From positions 1,054,001 to 1,118,000 of the forward strand of contig JANUWF010001819.1 of NCBI GenBank assembly GCA_026120185.1: 64,000 nucleotides of DNA. The letters are read 5' to 3'. A program made the position numbers and the translations under genes. Of the stretch, positions 12,044-24,165 are shown in pieces (the stretch's first letter is position 1; the number at the start of each line of letters is the position of its first letter). Below the pieces are notes generated by a model. That model did no database searches. It saw only the letters and a program-made list of their open reading frames with translations, and had not been told where the DNA came from. This DNA is from Voacanga thouarsii. Taxonomy: Eukaryota > Streptophyta > Magnoliopsida > Gentianales > Apocynaceae.

Positions 12044-14359
12044 CCGAATGGTTACTTCCACCATGGCCATTTTTCTTCTTCTGCTTGGATGGATCAAGCC
12101 TTCCTAGCGAGAGTGGTTCTCTTGAAATGTCCTTAAGGTAGTCATCATTCAAGTAAACTTCTTTATACTCCTCTTTAAATTATAGATTCATGTCTCTTGG
12201 ATGTAGTTGGATGAAGATGGAATATATTTGGAGATTAATTTTGTGTTTTGTGATGGAGTTGGGATTGAAGCATGAGAATGAATGTGCTTGTATGATGGAG
12301 ATGGGGTTGATGCATGAGATGATTTATCTTGGTTGAATGTATGGCATTTTTAGGGTTTGTTGCATGCTTTCATGTCGTGAGTAGTATGAATGATCAAGCA
12401 TGTTAGAGATTATGTCACCTTTGGTGAATAGGGTTTTATATTCATGTATTCTTGTTAAGGCCATGAATATGATTATGTTTAGTGGAGCTTGGATCATGTC
12501 TTGGTAGATTTAGATTTATGCCTTTATTCATGATTGGATATTTTGTTGATTGGTGTAGAGTGTATATTCATGATTATGGTTAGCAATAGGAATTATGATC
12601 ATGACCTTGTTGTCCCTAAACTAATTGAGTTAGCCAATTTTATTTCATCAATAAAATGATTAATACTATAATTTCTTCTAGTGATTTCGAAAACCGTAGG
12701 AAAATGTGGATTTGAACTATTATATAAAATAATGATATTTTATTCAAATAAATGATAATTTTTATTAAAGAAATAAAATATATAGATATTATATAAAATA
12801 ATAATATCAAATAAAGCCTTTTATATAAATAATCATAATAGGTAAAATATTAATTTTGTAAGTATTATATTCATAAATATTATTAAAATTTGTTTATTAT
12901 CTTTTTGTCAAGGCATATTAAAATTTACTTATTATTAATTTTATTTACCAATTATTTTATTACCATTAGTTATTATAAATCATTATTTTAAATAATATCA
13001 TCTAGGGCCTAGGACCCTTAATCAAATAAACCCTAATTTATTTATAGCAAGATTTAAACCTACAACTTATTAGTAACTATTTCACAAACCCTAGTTATTT
13101 TAATATCAAGCTAGATTTATTTTATAAACCCTTTAATTATTATCTAGCCTTAAAGCTTGGGACACTAGGGTCATGATTGTGGTAAGTTGAACTAGGATTA
13201 TTTGTGAAAGCAAATTTTGGCTCGAGTTTAGTTATGGCTTATGTTTACCCAGAGTGGGTTAGGTCAGCTTTTGGAGATCTTTATTTTATCTCGAGCAAAG
13301 GATCAGATAAGTTCCTGCATAAAACTTGTTTGTTGCAAAAGTTGTTATGGCAAGTTAAACACGAAATTTGTGAACACTGATTTGGTAAAGGCAATTAGGG
13401 ACTGTTTCCTTTCTTGTTTCAGTCAAACCGATTATTTGAAAAATAACAAGTAGTTTTATTCAAACACTAAACTGTTTCTAAAACTAATTTTGACAAAGAC
13501 TTTGGAAACCCTTGATTGTCATTTTTAAGTAAAGCTATGTTTTATCAGTTTTCTCCCAAGTGGGATGAAATACGTTGAGTACTCAATAAAGGTAGGCTTG
13601 TAGTACTAGTTTTGAAGAGTAATAGCGAGTCTTTTGGCAGGGGGCCACCTCCAAAAGATGAACTCAACTTAGACAAACGCTAGTACTACTTAGTCATGCC
13701 GGTCCGAACTAGCAGGTTTCAGTCATGTGGACTGTGTGTTGTCGGAGTGGACAACCGATTTTGTTTGGGTGTAGAGAAAGAGGAGTATCTTACCCTGTAG
13801 TCCAATCACCTACCTTTTGTCAGTCTACACAAAGTGTGGCATTCTAACTGTTGTATGGTTATGGGGTCCAATATGTGGTAACCCATGACTACCCCTTTTG
13901 AGTGGTTGATTTTATTGTACATGTATGGATGGAAAAGCCAAAACGCCACTCTTGATTTTGATCATTGTTTGTTGCTTGCCAGTATTTTTCTTATGAAGTT
14001 CTTACACTTTACATTCACGAACTGTTTTCACTGAACACTCAAAGTACACACGGACTTACTGAGATTTTCATCTCATCACCCTTTTTACCATGATTTCAGG
14101 TCGATCCTACTGTGGGGATGAGTAGCTAGTTGTTGCCTACTTGGAAGATATTCTGTTATCTATTTTATGTAATGCTTTGGGAGTTGAGAGTGAACAATTT
14201 TTATTTTGGATTTATTTTGAATTTTTGGATTATAATAAGTTTTAAATTTCAAAGTATTGTTATATTTTTGTTTGTGCGACCTAGTTATAAAGACCCCTTG
14301 TCCTTTGGATGGGGCGACATCCCCAGCCCTGTTGGGCCTAGGTAGTGGGGTGTTACAAG

Positions 14360-14372
14360 TGATATCAGAGAC
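14360..14372 (+). other. Primer-binding site, tRNA-Met type
   Basis: TGATATCAGAGAC lies two bases after the 5' LTR end. It resembles the plant tRNA-iMet-complementary TGGTATCAGAGC site used to start minus-strand synthesis, with one G-to-A change and one added base. Confidence 0.75.
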
Positions 14373-14455
14373 TAGGTTTAGACAAATATTGATAGTATAT
14401 GTTCTATTCATTTAAGTTCAAATCTTTATTTAACCTATCTTATTTATGCTGTAGG

Positions 14456-14968
14456 ATGGTTAGAATGCTTAGAACCGCGAGGAAGGGGCATCAATGGCAT
14501 CCTCCTATCCCTATCTATCCAGAAGACCTTCTAGTACCTCAGCCTGCTCCTCAGCCAGTTATTCCTTTGGAAGATAGCAGTGATGATGAGGCCTCGATCT
14601 ATGATCCACCCCCAATCCCAGTGATAGAATTGAGTTATGACAGTGAATATGAGGAGATAGCCGTGGAGCATGTTCCCCAACCTCCTAGTCCCGTAGTGGA
14701 TTTATCAGCAACTAGTGATGACCCGGGGGAGATAGATTATGAATCTCCACCTAGGCCTTCTTTCATTCCTCCACTAAGCCAGGTTGAACCCGGGGAGAGT
14801 TCTAAGCGACCCGGGAAGGAGCCAATGGAGGGGTTTGGCAGTGGGGCTGGGATAGATTTCTCTAAGAACTTTAGGGGATGGTTGTATGAGCTGATTTTGA
14901 AGACTCTGATGAGGATTAGAGGGCTGAGAGTTAATTCGATCAGGATTTTTATTTATTATTTTTTGTAA
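14456..14968 (+). CDS. Extra upstream ORF of the chromovirus, 170 aa, function unknown
   Basis: An open frame between the primer site and gag, with no in-frame stop, unlike every polyprotein gene downstream. I chose the ATG at 14456 (MVRMLRTARKGHQW) rather than 14399, because 14399 lies in the AT-rich leader and its first 19 residues look non-coding. The product starts basic, then residues ~25-125 are very acidic and proline-rich (runs such as DSSDDEASIYDPPPIP and YDSEYEEIA), followed by a short basic stretch (SSKRPGKEP) and an aromatic tail. No enzymatic motif is recognised. The acid/proline bias suggests an unstructured protein; a role as a second, separately expressed element protein is only an inference. 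The last ~20 codons may be read-through of AT-rich DNA after an older stop. Confidence 0.6.
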   Translation: MVRMLRTARKGHQWHPPIPIYPEDLLVPQPAPQPVIPLEDSSDDEASIYDPPPIPVIELSYDSEYEEIAVEHVPQPPSPVVDLSATSDDPGEIDYESPPRPSFIPPLSQVEPGESSKRPGKEPMEGFGSGAGIDFSKNFRGWLYELILKTLMRIRGLRVNSIRIFIYYFL

Positions 14969-15173
14969 ACTTTTATGTTAAGGAGTTTCATTCCCGTTTC
15001 CTGTTTAAATTCAAAGTTATGCAAATAAAACTTTGAGAGAAAATTTATGAGCAATTCTTTAGACAAAAACTTGCATCTAATTTTCTTTTACTTATATCTG
15101 ACTATGAATGCATGCTCAGCTAAAATGATTTAATCATTGAATGCATAAACTTATCATTTGGGTATGGTTTAGA

Positions 15174-16207
15174 ATGGCACCTAAGCACCGTGTAGCGTCG
15201 TCAAGTAGAAGGATTCTGGAAGCAGATCATGTGGCACCAGAAGTTGAGACAACCCAGATGCAATCACCCAACCGGGGTAATGAGAGTAAACCGGATATGG
15301 GGATGGGGTCTGAAGCACCGGTTGATGTGTCGATGGGTTAGGCATTCAGTAAGATGGCAGAGATTCTGTAGACTCTAATTGAGCTAAGGAACCTCAAGGG
15401 AGAAGATGAGGTGTTGGAGCGGTTTTTGAAGTTTCAGTCGCCCGTCTTCTTGGGCGAAGCTGTGTAAGATCAGAAAGTAGAGCAATGGATCGAATAGATG
15501 GAAGATATATTTTTGCAATGCTCCAGTACACCGAGGAGCGAATGGTTAAGTTTGCTACATTCCTTTTGAGGGGCCCAGCTTGGGCAGGTGGTAGCGGGTT
15601 CAAGACAACTGGGAGATGGTTGAGCAGGAATGGACTTGGGCCAACTTTGTTGAAGCCTTCAAAGCTGAGTACATCCCTCAGTAGATAGTGGAAAAGCGGG
15701 AGGATGAGTTCCAGAATTTAAAGAAAGGAGGCATGACAGTGGCCCAGTATACAATACGGTTCACCCAGCTGTCGAAGTACTGCAAGAGACTAGTGGACAC
15801 CGAGCAGAATAGGATAAGGCAGTTTGTTAAAGGATTGAGGTAGGAATTGAGGAGGGCGTTGGCTCCTTCTCCACCAACGACCTATTCAGGGGCCGTAGAC
15901 GCAGCTACCAGTATTGAGAATTAGAACCACAGTAGGATGGAGGCAAGGCCTTTCCAGCCGCCAAGGTAACCACAAGAACACTTCCCAAGGCAGCAAACCA
16001 ACAAGCGACCCGCTAACCAGAAGTGGCAGAACAGGGGAAAGCAAGCCCGGACCGCACCAGTCGGACTTGCTCAGAACCTTCTGTTATACCGGCAGTGTGG
16101 GAAAAGAGGCCACAAGAGAAGAACTATTGGTCTAAAAGAGGAGAGCTGAAATGTTATCACTACGGTGACCCGAACCACCTGCGGAACGCCTGCCCTAAAA
16201 TGCAATG
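15174..16207 (+). pseudogene. gag: gag of the chromovirus (broken)
   Basis: Gag would form the particle that packages element RNA. The start MAPKHRVASSSRR at 15174 opens a frame that meets a TAG at 15339 and several more TAGs later. Beyond them, a retrotrans_gag-like stretch can be followed (EDEFQNLKKGGMTVAQYTIRF at ~15700-15765, then RLVDTEQNRIRQFVKGLR). The end carries a zinc knuckle at 16152-16193, reading CYHYGDPNHLRNAC, in which the second cysteine of CX2CX4HX4C is tyrosine. At least one frameshift is seen near 15590 and others near 15930-16140. The many TAG codons at positions expected to be glutamine fit C-to-T change. Confidence 0.8.
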
Positions 16208-16329
16208 AGTCGGGTAGGGAATGCAGCTCAGAATCCGGGACCCAATAGAGCCAATGCCATGGGAGCATCCGGGAGTGGAGCACCGAAGCCTCAAGTGAAG
16301 GCCAAGGTATTCGCTCTCAACAGATAGGA

Positions 16330-16930
16330 GGTTGGGACCGATGCAGCAGTAGTGGAAGGTACGTTTACTATCCAAGGACGTTCCGTTAATGCAATGATAG
16401 ATCCTGGCTCTACTCATTCCTATTTGAACAAGATCTATGCATGTCATTTGATTGGGATAGAGTGGAGCTACATTTTACCTTATTGGTAAGTACACATTTG
16501 GGAAGGATGGTGCAAGCAGATCGGTATATGCGAAATTGTAAAATTGATGTGGGGAGAGAAAGCTTGGAGAGAGATTTGATAGTGTTGGATATTGAGGATT
16601 ATGATTTGATATTGGGAATGGATTGGCTAGCAAAGCATGGGGCTAGGGTAGACTGTAAGAATATATCAGTCTAGTTCATTAGATCGGGTTGTGATGTGTT
16701 GGAATTTGATGGTAAGAGAGTAAAAGAATTGAAGTATTTGATAGCGGGGGCTAAGGCTCAGAAATTGCTGAAGCAAGGATGTCAAGGATACCTAGCTTAT
16801 GTGATAAATAAGCCAAAGGACCAGTGCACTCTAGAGGACACCGAGGTAGTGAAGGATTTTCCCGATATGTTCCCAGTGGAGCTTACTTCTTTACCTCCCA
16901 GCCAAGAGTTGAATTCACCATTGACCTAGT
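16330..16930 (+). pseudogene. Aspartic protease region of the chromovirus polyprotein
   Basis: The protease cuts Gag-Pol into working parts. The catalytic triplet appears in AMIDPGSTHSYL (Asp codon at 16400-16402), with DPG where DSG/DTG is usual. After a frameshift near 16440 a 77-codon frame continues the domain and includes LILGMDWLAKHGARVDC, a block typical of the plant gypsy RVP_2 protease. A stop at 16672 and another open stretch (16696-16929) lead towards the reverse transcriptase through [14 protein letters not shown] and FPDMFP. Confidence 0.82.
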
Positions 16931-16934
16931 TCCG

Positions 16935-17608
16935 AGAGTGGAACCAGTATCGCGGACCCTGTATCGGATGGCACCGGTAGAGTTGAAAGAACTAAAGGAA
17001 ATGTTAGAAGAGTTAGTGAACAAGGCTACATCAAACCTAGCATGTCGCCCTGGGGAGCACCTGTGCTATTTGTGAAGAAGAAGGACAGGACTCTGAGACT
17101 ATGTATCAACTATCGGGGCTTGAACAACCTGACGATTAAGAACAAGTATCCTCTACCCCTGATTGACGAGCAGTTCAGCCAGTTACAATGATCCAGTTGC
17201 TATTCCAAATTGGACCTGAGGCAAGGGTACTATTAAGTGTGGATAAAAGAGGAGGATATCCCCAAGACGGCCTTCAACACCAAATATGGACATTATGAGT
17301 TCGTGGTAATGCCGTTCGGGGTAACCAATGCCCCAACAATATTCATGGACTTGATGCACCGAGTGTTCCGACCCTACTTGGACAAGTTCGTGATGGTCTT
17401 TATCGATGACATTCTAATCTATTCCAAGAGTCCGGAGGAGCATGCAGAGCATCTGAAGCTCGTATTGGAGAAGCTGCGGGAGCATAAGCTTTTCGCCAAG
17501 TTTAGTAAGTGTGAGTTCTGGCTAGATAATGTAGCATTTCTTAGCCATATGGTGACCAAGGAGAGAATCAAGGTAGACCCAGCAAAGGTTGAAGCAATGT
17601 CAGACTAG
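16935..17608 (+). pseudogene. pol: Reverse transcriptase of the chromovirus
   Basis: Copies element RNA into DNA. Motifs occur in order but in shifting frames: [19 protein letters not shown] near 17050, NKYPLPLID near 17141, SKLDLRQGYY near 17205, then an open run from 17237 with [10 protein letters not shown] and the active-site [10 protein letters not shown] (FIDD at about 17398-17409). FIDD is the form normal for gypsy elements, so the catalytic aspartates survive. A TAG follows RQGYY, and the frame ends at 17608 in a TAG. The start of the domain lies on a different frame from the protease. Confidence 0.9.
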
Positions 17609-18190
17609 AAGCAATCGGAGAACATTACCGAGATTTGAAACTTCTTGGGATTGGCTGGTTACTATAGGAGGTTCATCAAAGAATTTTCAATGCTCACATC
17701 GCCTATGACTCGACTGCTGAGGAAAGATGTCCCATTTGTTTAGAGTGAAAAATGTGAGAAGAGTTTCCAAGAGTTGAAGCGAAGATTGATGACAGCACCA
17801 GTGTTAAGTCTGCTAGAGAGAGATAAGCCTTACACGTTGTATACCGATGCCTCGAAAGAAGGATTGGGAGCAGTATTGATGCAAGACCGAAAAGTGATCG
17901 CTTATGCTTCTCGGAAGTTGAGACCTCATGAAGTCAACTACCCTACCTATGATCTGGAGCTGGCAGCCATTGTGTTCGCTCTAAAGAAATGGCGACACTA
18001 CTTATACGGAGTTGAGTATGAAGTGTTCACTGACCAAAAGAGCCTGAAGTACATCTTCACCCAGAAGGATTTGAATTAGAGACAACGGCGGTGGATGGAA
18101 TTCCTAAAAGAGTACCGTTGTCCAATCAACTATCATCCCAGGAAGGCCAACGTTGTTGCTGATGCACTGAGCAGAAAAGTAGGTATGGCC
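17609..18190 (+). pseudogene. pol: RNase H of the chromovirus
   Basis: Removes the RNA strand during reverse transcription. After two stops (near 17635 and 17741), an open run from 17774 contains [16 protein letters not shown] with the first catalytic Asp, then [15 protein letters not shown] with the Glu, then [14 protein letters not shown] with the second Asp. A TAG at 18077 breaks the frame, and [10 protein letters not shown] near 18150-18176 with the last Asp follows. Motif spacing is as expected for gypsy RNase H. Confidence 0.9.
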
Positions 18191-19267
18191 GGATTAAGAG
18201 TGTAGGAGATTCAAGTGGTTCAGGATGTGTTAGATAGAAGAATAGAAGTGCAAGAGAAGAGAATTGTTGTTAGCAACCTGGAATTGGTACCGGATCTAAG
18301 GCGGGAAATCATGGAAGCCCAGCAACGTAACGCAGAATTTCAGCTGTTCAGGGACAAGGAACTTAGATGGCAAGATAGTGAATTCTGGCAAGACGAGGTG
18401 GGAGTTTTGTATTTTAGGGATTGGTTGTGTGTACCCGGAGAGCATCAATTAAAGGACAAAATTTTGGAAGAGGCGCACAAGAGCAAGTACGCCATTCATC
18501 CGGGGGAAGTCAAAATGTACCAGGATTTGAGGAGGGCCTATTGGTGGCCCGGAATGAAGCGGGATGTGGTCAAGTATGTCTCGACATGTCTCACCTGTCA
18601 GAAAGTTAAAGCGGAGCACCAGAATTCAACGGGACTGTTACAACTATTGCCACTACCTGAATGGAAGTGGGAGGAGGTGACCATATATTTTGTCACCGAA
18701 CTTCCTATATCTAGGACCCAGAAGGATTCCATATAGGTAGCAGTGGATCGACTAACCAAATCGGCACATTTTATACAAGTGAATGTATGAGATTCCATGG
18801 AGAAGTTGGCTCAGACCTATGTGCGCGAAATAGTCCGTCTGCATAGAATACCTTCAAGTATCGTGTCTGACCGAGACCCGAGGTTTATGTCTCATTTTTG
18901 GGGTAAGTTTCAAGAATCGATGGGGTCGAGTTTGAAGTTCAATATGATGGCGTATTCACGCATATCGATGGACAGTCAGAAAGAGTTTATACATATATTG
19001 GAAGATATGCTGAGAGCTTGTGTTCTGGATTTCGGGGATAAATGGATCGAATGCATGCCGTATGCGGAGCTGTCATATAATAATAGTTATCAAGCTTCAA
19101 TTGGGATGGCTCCGTATGAGGCCTTGCATGGACGCAAGTGTCAGGTACTGCTATACTGGAGTTGGTCAGAAGATGGTCACGTAAGCAAAATTGAAGAAGT
19201 CTGTGTCCAGGAAATATTAGACAAAGTAAAGTTAATCAAGGAAAGGTTAAAAGTAGCTCAGAGCTGA
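18191..19267 (+). pseudogene. pol: Integrase of the chromovirus, first catalytic Asp lost
   Basis: Integrase joins the DNA copy to the host chromosome. The N-terminal zinc-binding HHCC domain is visible: the residues AIHPGEVKMYQ supply a His and CLTCQK (about 18586-18603) supplies the Cys pair. In the core, the block that normally carries the first Asp reads VTIYFVTELP, so this residue is Tyr. The second Asp is in VSDRDPRF (about 18862-18885) and the Glu probably in DSQKEFIHILEDML. TAGs lie at 18206, 18734 and 18787. The mutated Asp alone would abolish activity. Confidence 0.88.
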
Positions 19268-19729
19268 CAAAAGAGCTATGTAGACAATAGGTGGAGAGAA
19301 TTGGAGTTTCAAGTAGAAGACAGTGTATTTCTGAGATTGACACCAAACAAAGGAATCTTGAAGCATCTGAAGGGTGGAAAGCTAAATCCGAGGTATTTGG
19401 GACTGTTCTTGATAAAGGAAAGGATTGGATTGGTAGCATCTCGGTTGGACTTACCAGATGGGTTGACGAGAATTCATGATGTGTTTCATGTGTCACAACT
19501 AAAGAAGTACAATGCCGATCCTGGTCATGTTCTGAATAATGAGCCGTTACTGTTACAACCCGATCTGAGCTATGTGGAGAAACTCGTGCGAATATTGGAT
19601 CGCAGTATCAAGAATCTCCGAAACAAGCTTATACCGATAGTAAAAGTTCAGTGGGAGCATCATAGCACGCGAGATGCCACATGGGAATCAGAAGAGTGGG
19701 TAAAGCAGAAGTATCTCGATCTGAAATAG
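19268..19729 (+). pseudogene. pol: Integrase C-terminus with chromodomain-like tail
   Basis: After a stop at 19265, a run to the terminal TAG at 19727 includes HDVFHVSQLKKYNADPGH, the classic end of the gypsy integrase DNA-binding part. It is followed by VRILDRSIKNLRNKLIPIVK, VQWEHH and ATWESEEWVKQKY. The ILDR ... LRNK ... VQW ... ATWE pattern matches the chromodomain-like module of plant Tekay/Del integrases, thought to steer insertion to heterochromatin. The polypurine tract starts ~30 bp after the stop. Confidence 0.85.
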
Positions 19730-19762
19730 AGGTATGCTTGAATTTCGAGACGAAATTCTTTT

Positions 19763-19775
19763 AAGGAGGGGAGGA
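19763..19775 (+). other. Polypurine tract of the chromovirus
   Basis: AAGGAGGGGAGGA directly before the 3' LTR start TGTGAAGCCCC at 19776; primes plus-strand synthesis. Confidence 0.88.
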
Positions 19776-21644
19776 TGTGAAGCCCCAACTAAAACCAACC
19801 TTAGAGTAAGAGGTCGGGATGCATATCATATTTTCTTACATATATAAATATATTTTTGTATGAGTTTATGTGCTTTGGATATATGATTTGTAGTCTAGAT
19901 GGCTTAATTGTGCTTAGTGAGTAAGAAGGGCAAAATGGTAATTTTGCTTGAGGTGGAAATAGGGAGATAGCTTGAGGGTTAAATAGGAAAAATATTTGGG
20001 AGAGAAAATAAGAACAAGAGTTGTTGTGGTTTAGTGGTTAGAGCTTTGGAATAAATCCTTGAGGTCTTGAGTTCAAATTCCATCATTTGAGTTTTAGCAT
20101 GATTAAATTTTATTTTTGGTTAGGTAGGCTATATTTCGGCCTTTGCATGGCTTGGGGAAGAGTAGGAGAGCTGTCCTAGGGGGAGACATGAAAGGAATGT
20201 CCTAATTTCACTCTTGTGCCCTACAAAAATTTCTAAGGAATTCATACCCTTCTTGATCTCTAGCTTTCCCTACTTCTTAATCAATTAGGTTGTTCAATTT
20301 ATCTAAGCCAATTTTATTTTTAGAAAATCCAGCAAAGTTCTATGATATTGAGGTTTCAAAAATGTCTATGTGAGGTATCTTGTTGGCCGAAAATGGGGAG
20401 GAGTTATGAAAGGTTTCCAAGAAAATTAATCTCCATGGTTAACCTTCAAACTCCAACCTATGTGTGTTCATCTTCTTCGTGTAGTAATCTGGAAATTTTT
20501 CCAGTTTCTTAATCAGTCCAATTGTCAAAAATTTCAGCCATCTTTCCCTCTCAAATACTGCCAGAAAAATGACCAATTCACTCAGCTTGAAGACTGAAAA
20601 TTCCAGCCAAATCCGAGCTGCACAAAAGCTATGCAAACCAAGAAAATTCCTGGATAGTTTCGCAGCTTGGTAAGCCAAAAACCAGGCTATTTCTTCTAGC
20701 TTTTCAACCAGCAATTCAACCTTGTTTTTCCTCCATAAAGAAGACTAGAAACCAACCTTAAAGGATCTCCCAATATACCTTCAAACCTGTAGCAAATCGG
20801 ATGAATCATGGCAGAAATTTCCAAAAATTTCCAACAAGCTTGCCAAAGGTTGATCAGAATTTCCAACTTTGTTCCTTCTTCACCCTTGTCCAAAACTCAA
20901 CCCATTTTTTCGGTACAAACTCACCTTGATTAGCCATGAACTGAACTTCATCATCCTCATCAGTGTTCTGCACAAAAGGAGCTCCATGGCTGATCCTAAA
21001 ATCTCTCAATCAATCACTACAATCAAGCCATTATTGGAGTCCAAAATTCCAACAACCTTCCATGGAGTAAGCCTCAAACAACCAGAAAATTCCTTCACCA
21101 TTGTACACCATATTTTGGCCACCCTTAAGCTCATTTGAACAGCATTCATCTCAGCAGAAATTCCAGCAAATCAGCTGGCCATTGAAGCTTCAAAAAGACC
21201 TTCAACAACAAAGATCTTCTTACCATATTTACTACCACAAAATATTCCCTAAATTATTCTTTTTGAAATTCAAACAACCAGCTTTCCTTTTTCCTCCCAA
21301 ATCTGAAAATCCAATTACCAAAAATCTCTAAATCAGTCGGCCACTCTTTCCCAACAGAATTTCAGCCAGCTTCATCCATTCTCTCCATTCTCTCCAAACC
21401 TCCAAGAACACCTACTACCATTCCCATGCCTAAGGCCACTCAAAACCACTTCAATCTTTTCCAAAAACTCCAGACTATACCTACTCATTCTCATGAATCC
21501 ATTCCTGCAATTTTTAACATCAGACACTGAAATCAAAGACTCACTTTTGGATAAAAAACTAGAATTTTCTTGAAGTCTCAAGAACACCTTCAAGGTAAGT
21601 ATGAACGATCATCTCTATCTTCATTCATCTTCAATTCTTAATGA

Positions 21645-21676
<32 letters not shown>

Positions 21677-21700
21677 ACTAATAGACTTTCTCTTTTTTTA

Positions 21701-21780
<80 letters not shown>

Positions 21781-24100
21781 GCCGAATGGTTACTCCCACC
21801 ATGGCCATTTTTCTTCTTCTGCTTGGACGGATCAAGCCTTCCTAGTGAGAGTGGTTCTCTTGAAATGTCCTCAAGGTTGTCATCATTCAAGTAAACTTCT
21901 TCAAACTCCTCTTTAAACTATAGATTCATGTCTCTTGGATGTAGTTGGATGAAGATGGAATACATTTGGAGATTAATTTTGTATTTTGTGGTGGAGTTGG
22001 GATTGAAGCATGAGAATGAATGTGTTTGTATGATAGAGATAGGGTTGATGCATGAGATGATTTATCTTGGTTGAATGTATGGTATTTTTAGGGTGTGTTG
22101 CATGCTTTCATTTCGTGAGTAGTATGAATGATCAAGCATGTTAGAGATTATGTCACATTTGGTGAATAGGGTTTTATGTTCATGTATTCTTGTTAAGGCC
22201 ATGAATATGATTATGTTTAGTGGAGCTTGGATAATGTCTTGGTAAATTTGGATTTATGCCTTTATTCATGATTGGATATTTTGTTGATTGTTGTAGAGTG
22301 TACATTCATGATTATGGTTAGTAATATGAATTATGATCATGACCTTGTTGTCCCTAAGCTAATTGAGTTAGCCAATTTTATTTCAACAATAAATGATTAA
22401 TACTATAATTTCTTCAAGTGATTTCAAAAACCATAGGAAAATGTGGATTTGGACTATTATATAAAATAATGATATTTTAGTCAAATAAATGATAACTTTT
22501 ATTAAAGAAATAAAATATAGAGATATTATATAAAATAATAATATCAAATAAAGCCTTTTATATAAATAATCATAATAGGTAAAATATTAATTTTGTAAGT
22601 ATTATATTCATAAATATTATTAAAATTTGTTTATTATCTTTTTGTCAAGGCATATTAAAAATTACTTATTATTAATTTTATTTACCAATTATTTTATTAC
22701 CATTAGTTATTATAAATCATTATTTTAAATAATTACCATTAGTTACCATCTAGGGCCTAGGACCCTTAATCAAATAAACCCTAATTTATTTATAGCAAGA
22801 TTTAAACCTACAACTTATTAGTAACTATTTCACAAACCCTAGTGATTTTAATATCAAGCTAGATTTATTTTATAAACCCTTTATTTTCTAGCCTTAAAGC
22901 TTGGGACACTAGGGTCATGATTGTGGTAAGTTGAACTAGGATTATTTCTGAAAGCAAATTTTGGCTTGAGTTTAATTAGGACTTATGTTTACCCCAGGCG
23001 GGGTTTGGTCAGCTTTTGGAGATCTTTATTTTATCTCGGGCAAAGGATCAGGTAAGCTCCTGTATAAAACTTGTTTGTTGCAAAAGTTTTTATTGCAAGC
23101 TAAACACGAAATTTGTGAACACTGATTTGGTAAAGGCAATTAGGGATTGTTTCCTTTCTTGTTTTAGTCAAACCGATTATTTGAAAAATAACAAGTAGTT
23201 TTATTCAAACACTAAACTGTTTCTAAAACTAATTTTGACAAAGACCTTGGAAACCCTTGATTGTCATTTTCAAGTAAAGCTATGTTTTATCAGTTTTCTC
23301 CCAAGTGGGATGAACAACGTTGAGTACTCAATAAAGGTAGGCTAGTAGTACTAGTTTTGAAGAATAATAGCGAGTCTTTTGGCTGGAGGCCACCTCCAAA
23401 AGATGAACTCAACTTAGAGAAACGCCAGTACTACTTAGTCATGCCGGTCCGAGCTAGCAAGTTTCAGTCATGTGGACTGTGTATTGTCAGAGTGGACAAC
23501 TGATTTTGTTTGGGTGTAGAGAAAAAGGAGTGTCTTACTCGGTAGTCCGATCACCTACCTTTTGTCAGTCTACACAAAGTGTGGCATTCTAATTATTGTA
23601 TGGTTATGGGGCCCAATATGTGGTAACCCATGACTACCCTTTTTGAGTGGTTGATTTTATTGTACATGTATGGATGGAAAAGCCAAAATGTCACTCTTGA
23701 TTTTGAACATTGTTTGTTGCTTGCCAGTATTTTACTTATAAAGTTCTTACACTTTGCATTCACGAACTTTTTTCACTAAATACTCAAAGTACACACGATC
23801 TTACTGAGATTTTTATCTCATCACCCTTTTACCATGATTTCAGGTCAATTCTACTGTGTGGATGAGTAGGTAGTTGTTTCCTATTTGGAAGATATTTGTT
23901 ATCTATTTTATGTAATGTTTTGGGAGTTGAGAGTAAACAATTTTTATTTTGGATTTGTCTTGAATTTTTGGATTGTAATAAGTTTTAAATTTTAAAGTAT
24001 TGTTTTATTTTTGTTTGTGTGACCTAGTTATAAAGACGCTTTGTCCTTTGGATTGGGCGACATCCCCGGCCCTGTTGGGCCTAGGTAGTGGGGTGTTACA
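19776..24100 (+). repeat. 3' LTR of the chromovirus (4325 bp)
   Basis: TGTGAAGCCCC to GGGGTGTTACA, collinear with the 5' LTR and differing by scattered substitutions, many of them transitions. The length difference comes mostly from the longer TC microsatellite (21701-21777) and a few short indels (for example the segment missing around 21030). The tRNA-like segment is at 20021-20083. Confidence 0.93.
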
Positions 24101-24105
24101 ACCAC
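24101..24105 (+). repeat. Target-site duplication ACCAC, right copy
   Basis: Identical to 10060-10064. Confidence 0.9.
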
Positions 24106-24165
24106 CCAAGCTCACTAGCATACATCATATTTATATATAATGTTATTAACTTAAATGTATTTATA

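Larger units (their letters stand above)
10065..14357 (+). repeat. 5' LTR of the chromovirus (4293 bp)
   Basis: Runs from TGTGAAACCCC to GGGGTGTTACA. It is collinear with 19776-24100 over its whole length and, more distantly, with the solo LTR 33428-37751. It carries a tRNA-like segment (10311-10373), an (AC)n tract (11955-11992) and a (TC)n tract (12003-12039). Its last ~90 bp (TTATAAAGACCCCTTGTCC to the end) are the best conserved block of the family. Frames inside it, such as the 118-codon minus frame at 10694-11050, are not kept intact in the solo copy and are not called as genes. Confidence 0.93.
10065..24100 (+). mobile_element. Complete, degenerate Tekay/Del-type chromovirus (Ty3/gypsy)
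   Basis: A 14,036-bp element with two ~4.3-kb LTRs, both starting TGTGAARCCCC and ending GGGGTGTTACA. It is flanked by identical ACCAC target duplications at 10060-10064 and 24101-24105. The internal part (14358-19775) has, in order, a primer site, an extra ORF, gag, protease, reverse transcriptase, RNase H, integrase and a chromodomain-like tail, then a purine tract. This is the gypsy order with integrase last. Very long LTRs plus a C-terminal chromodomain-like block point to the Tekay/Del lineage. All polyprotein genes carry stops and frameshifts, so the copy cannot move on its own. Confidence 0.93.

Noticed and set aside
21641..21916. 91-codon frame with Thr-His and Leu-Ser repeats
   Set aside because: It is translation of the AC and TC microsatellites; likewise 11946-12152 and 21678-21890 on the other strand and 56163-56354.
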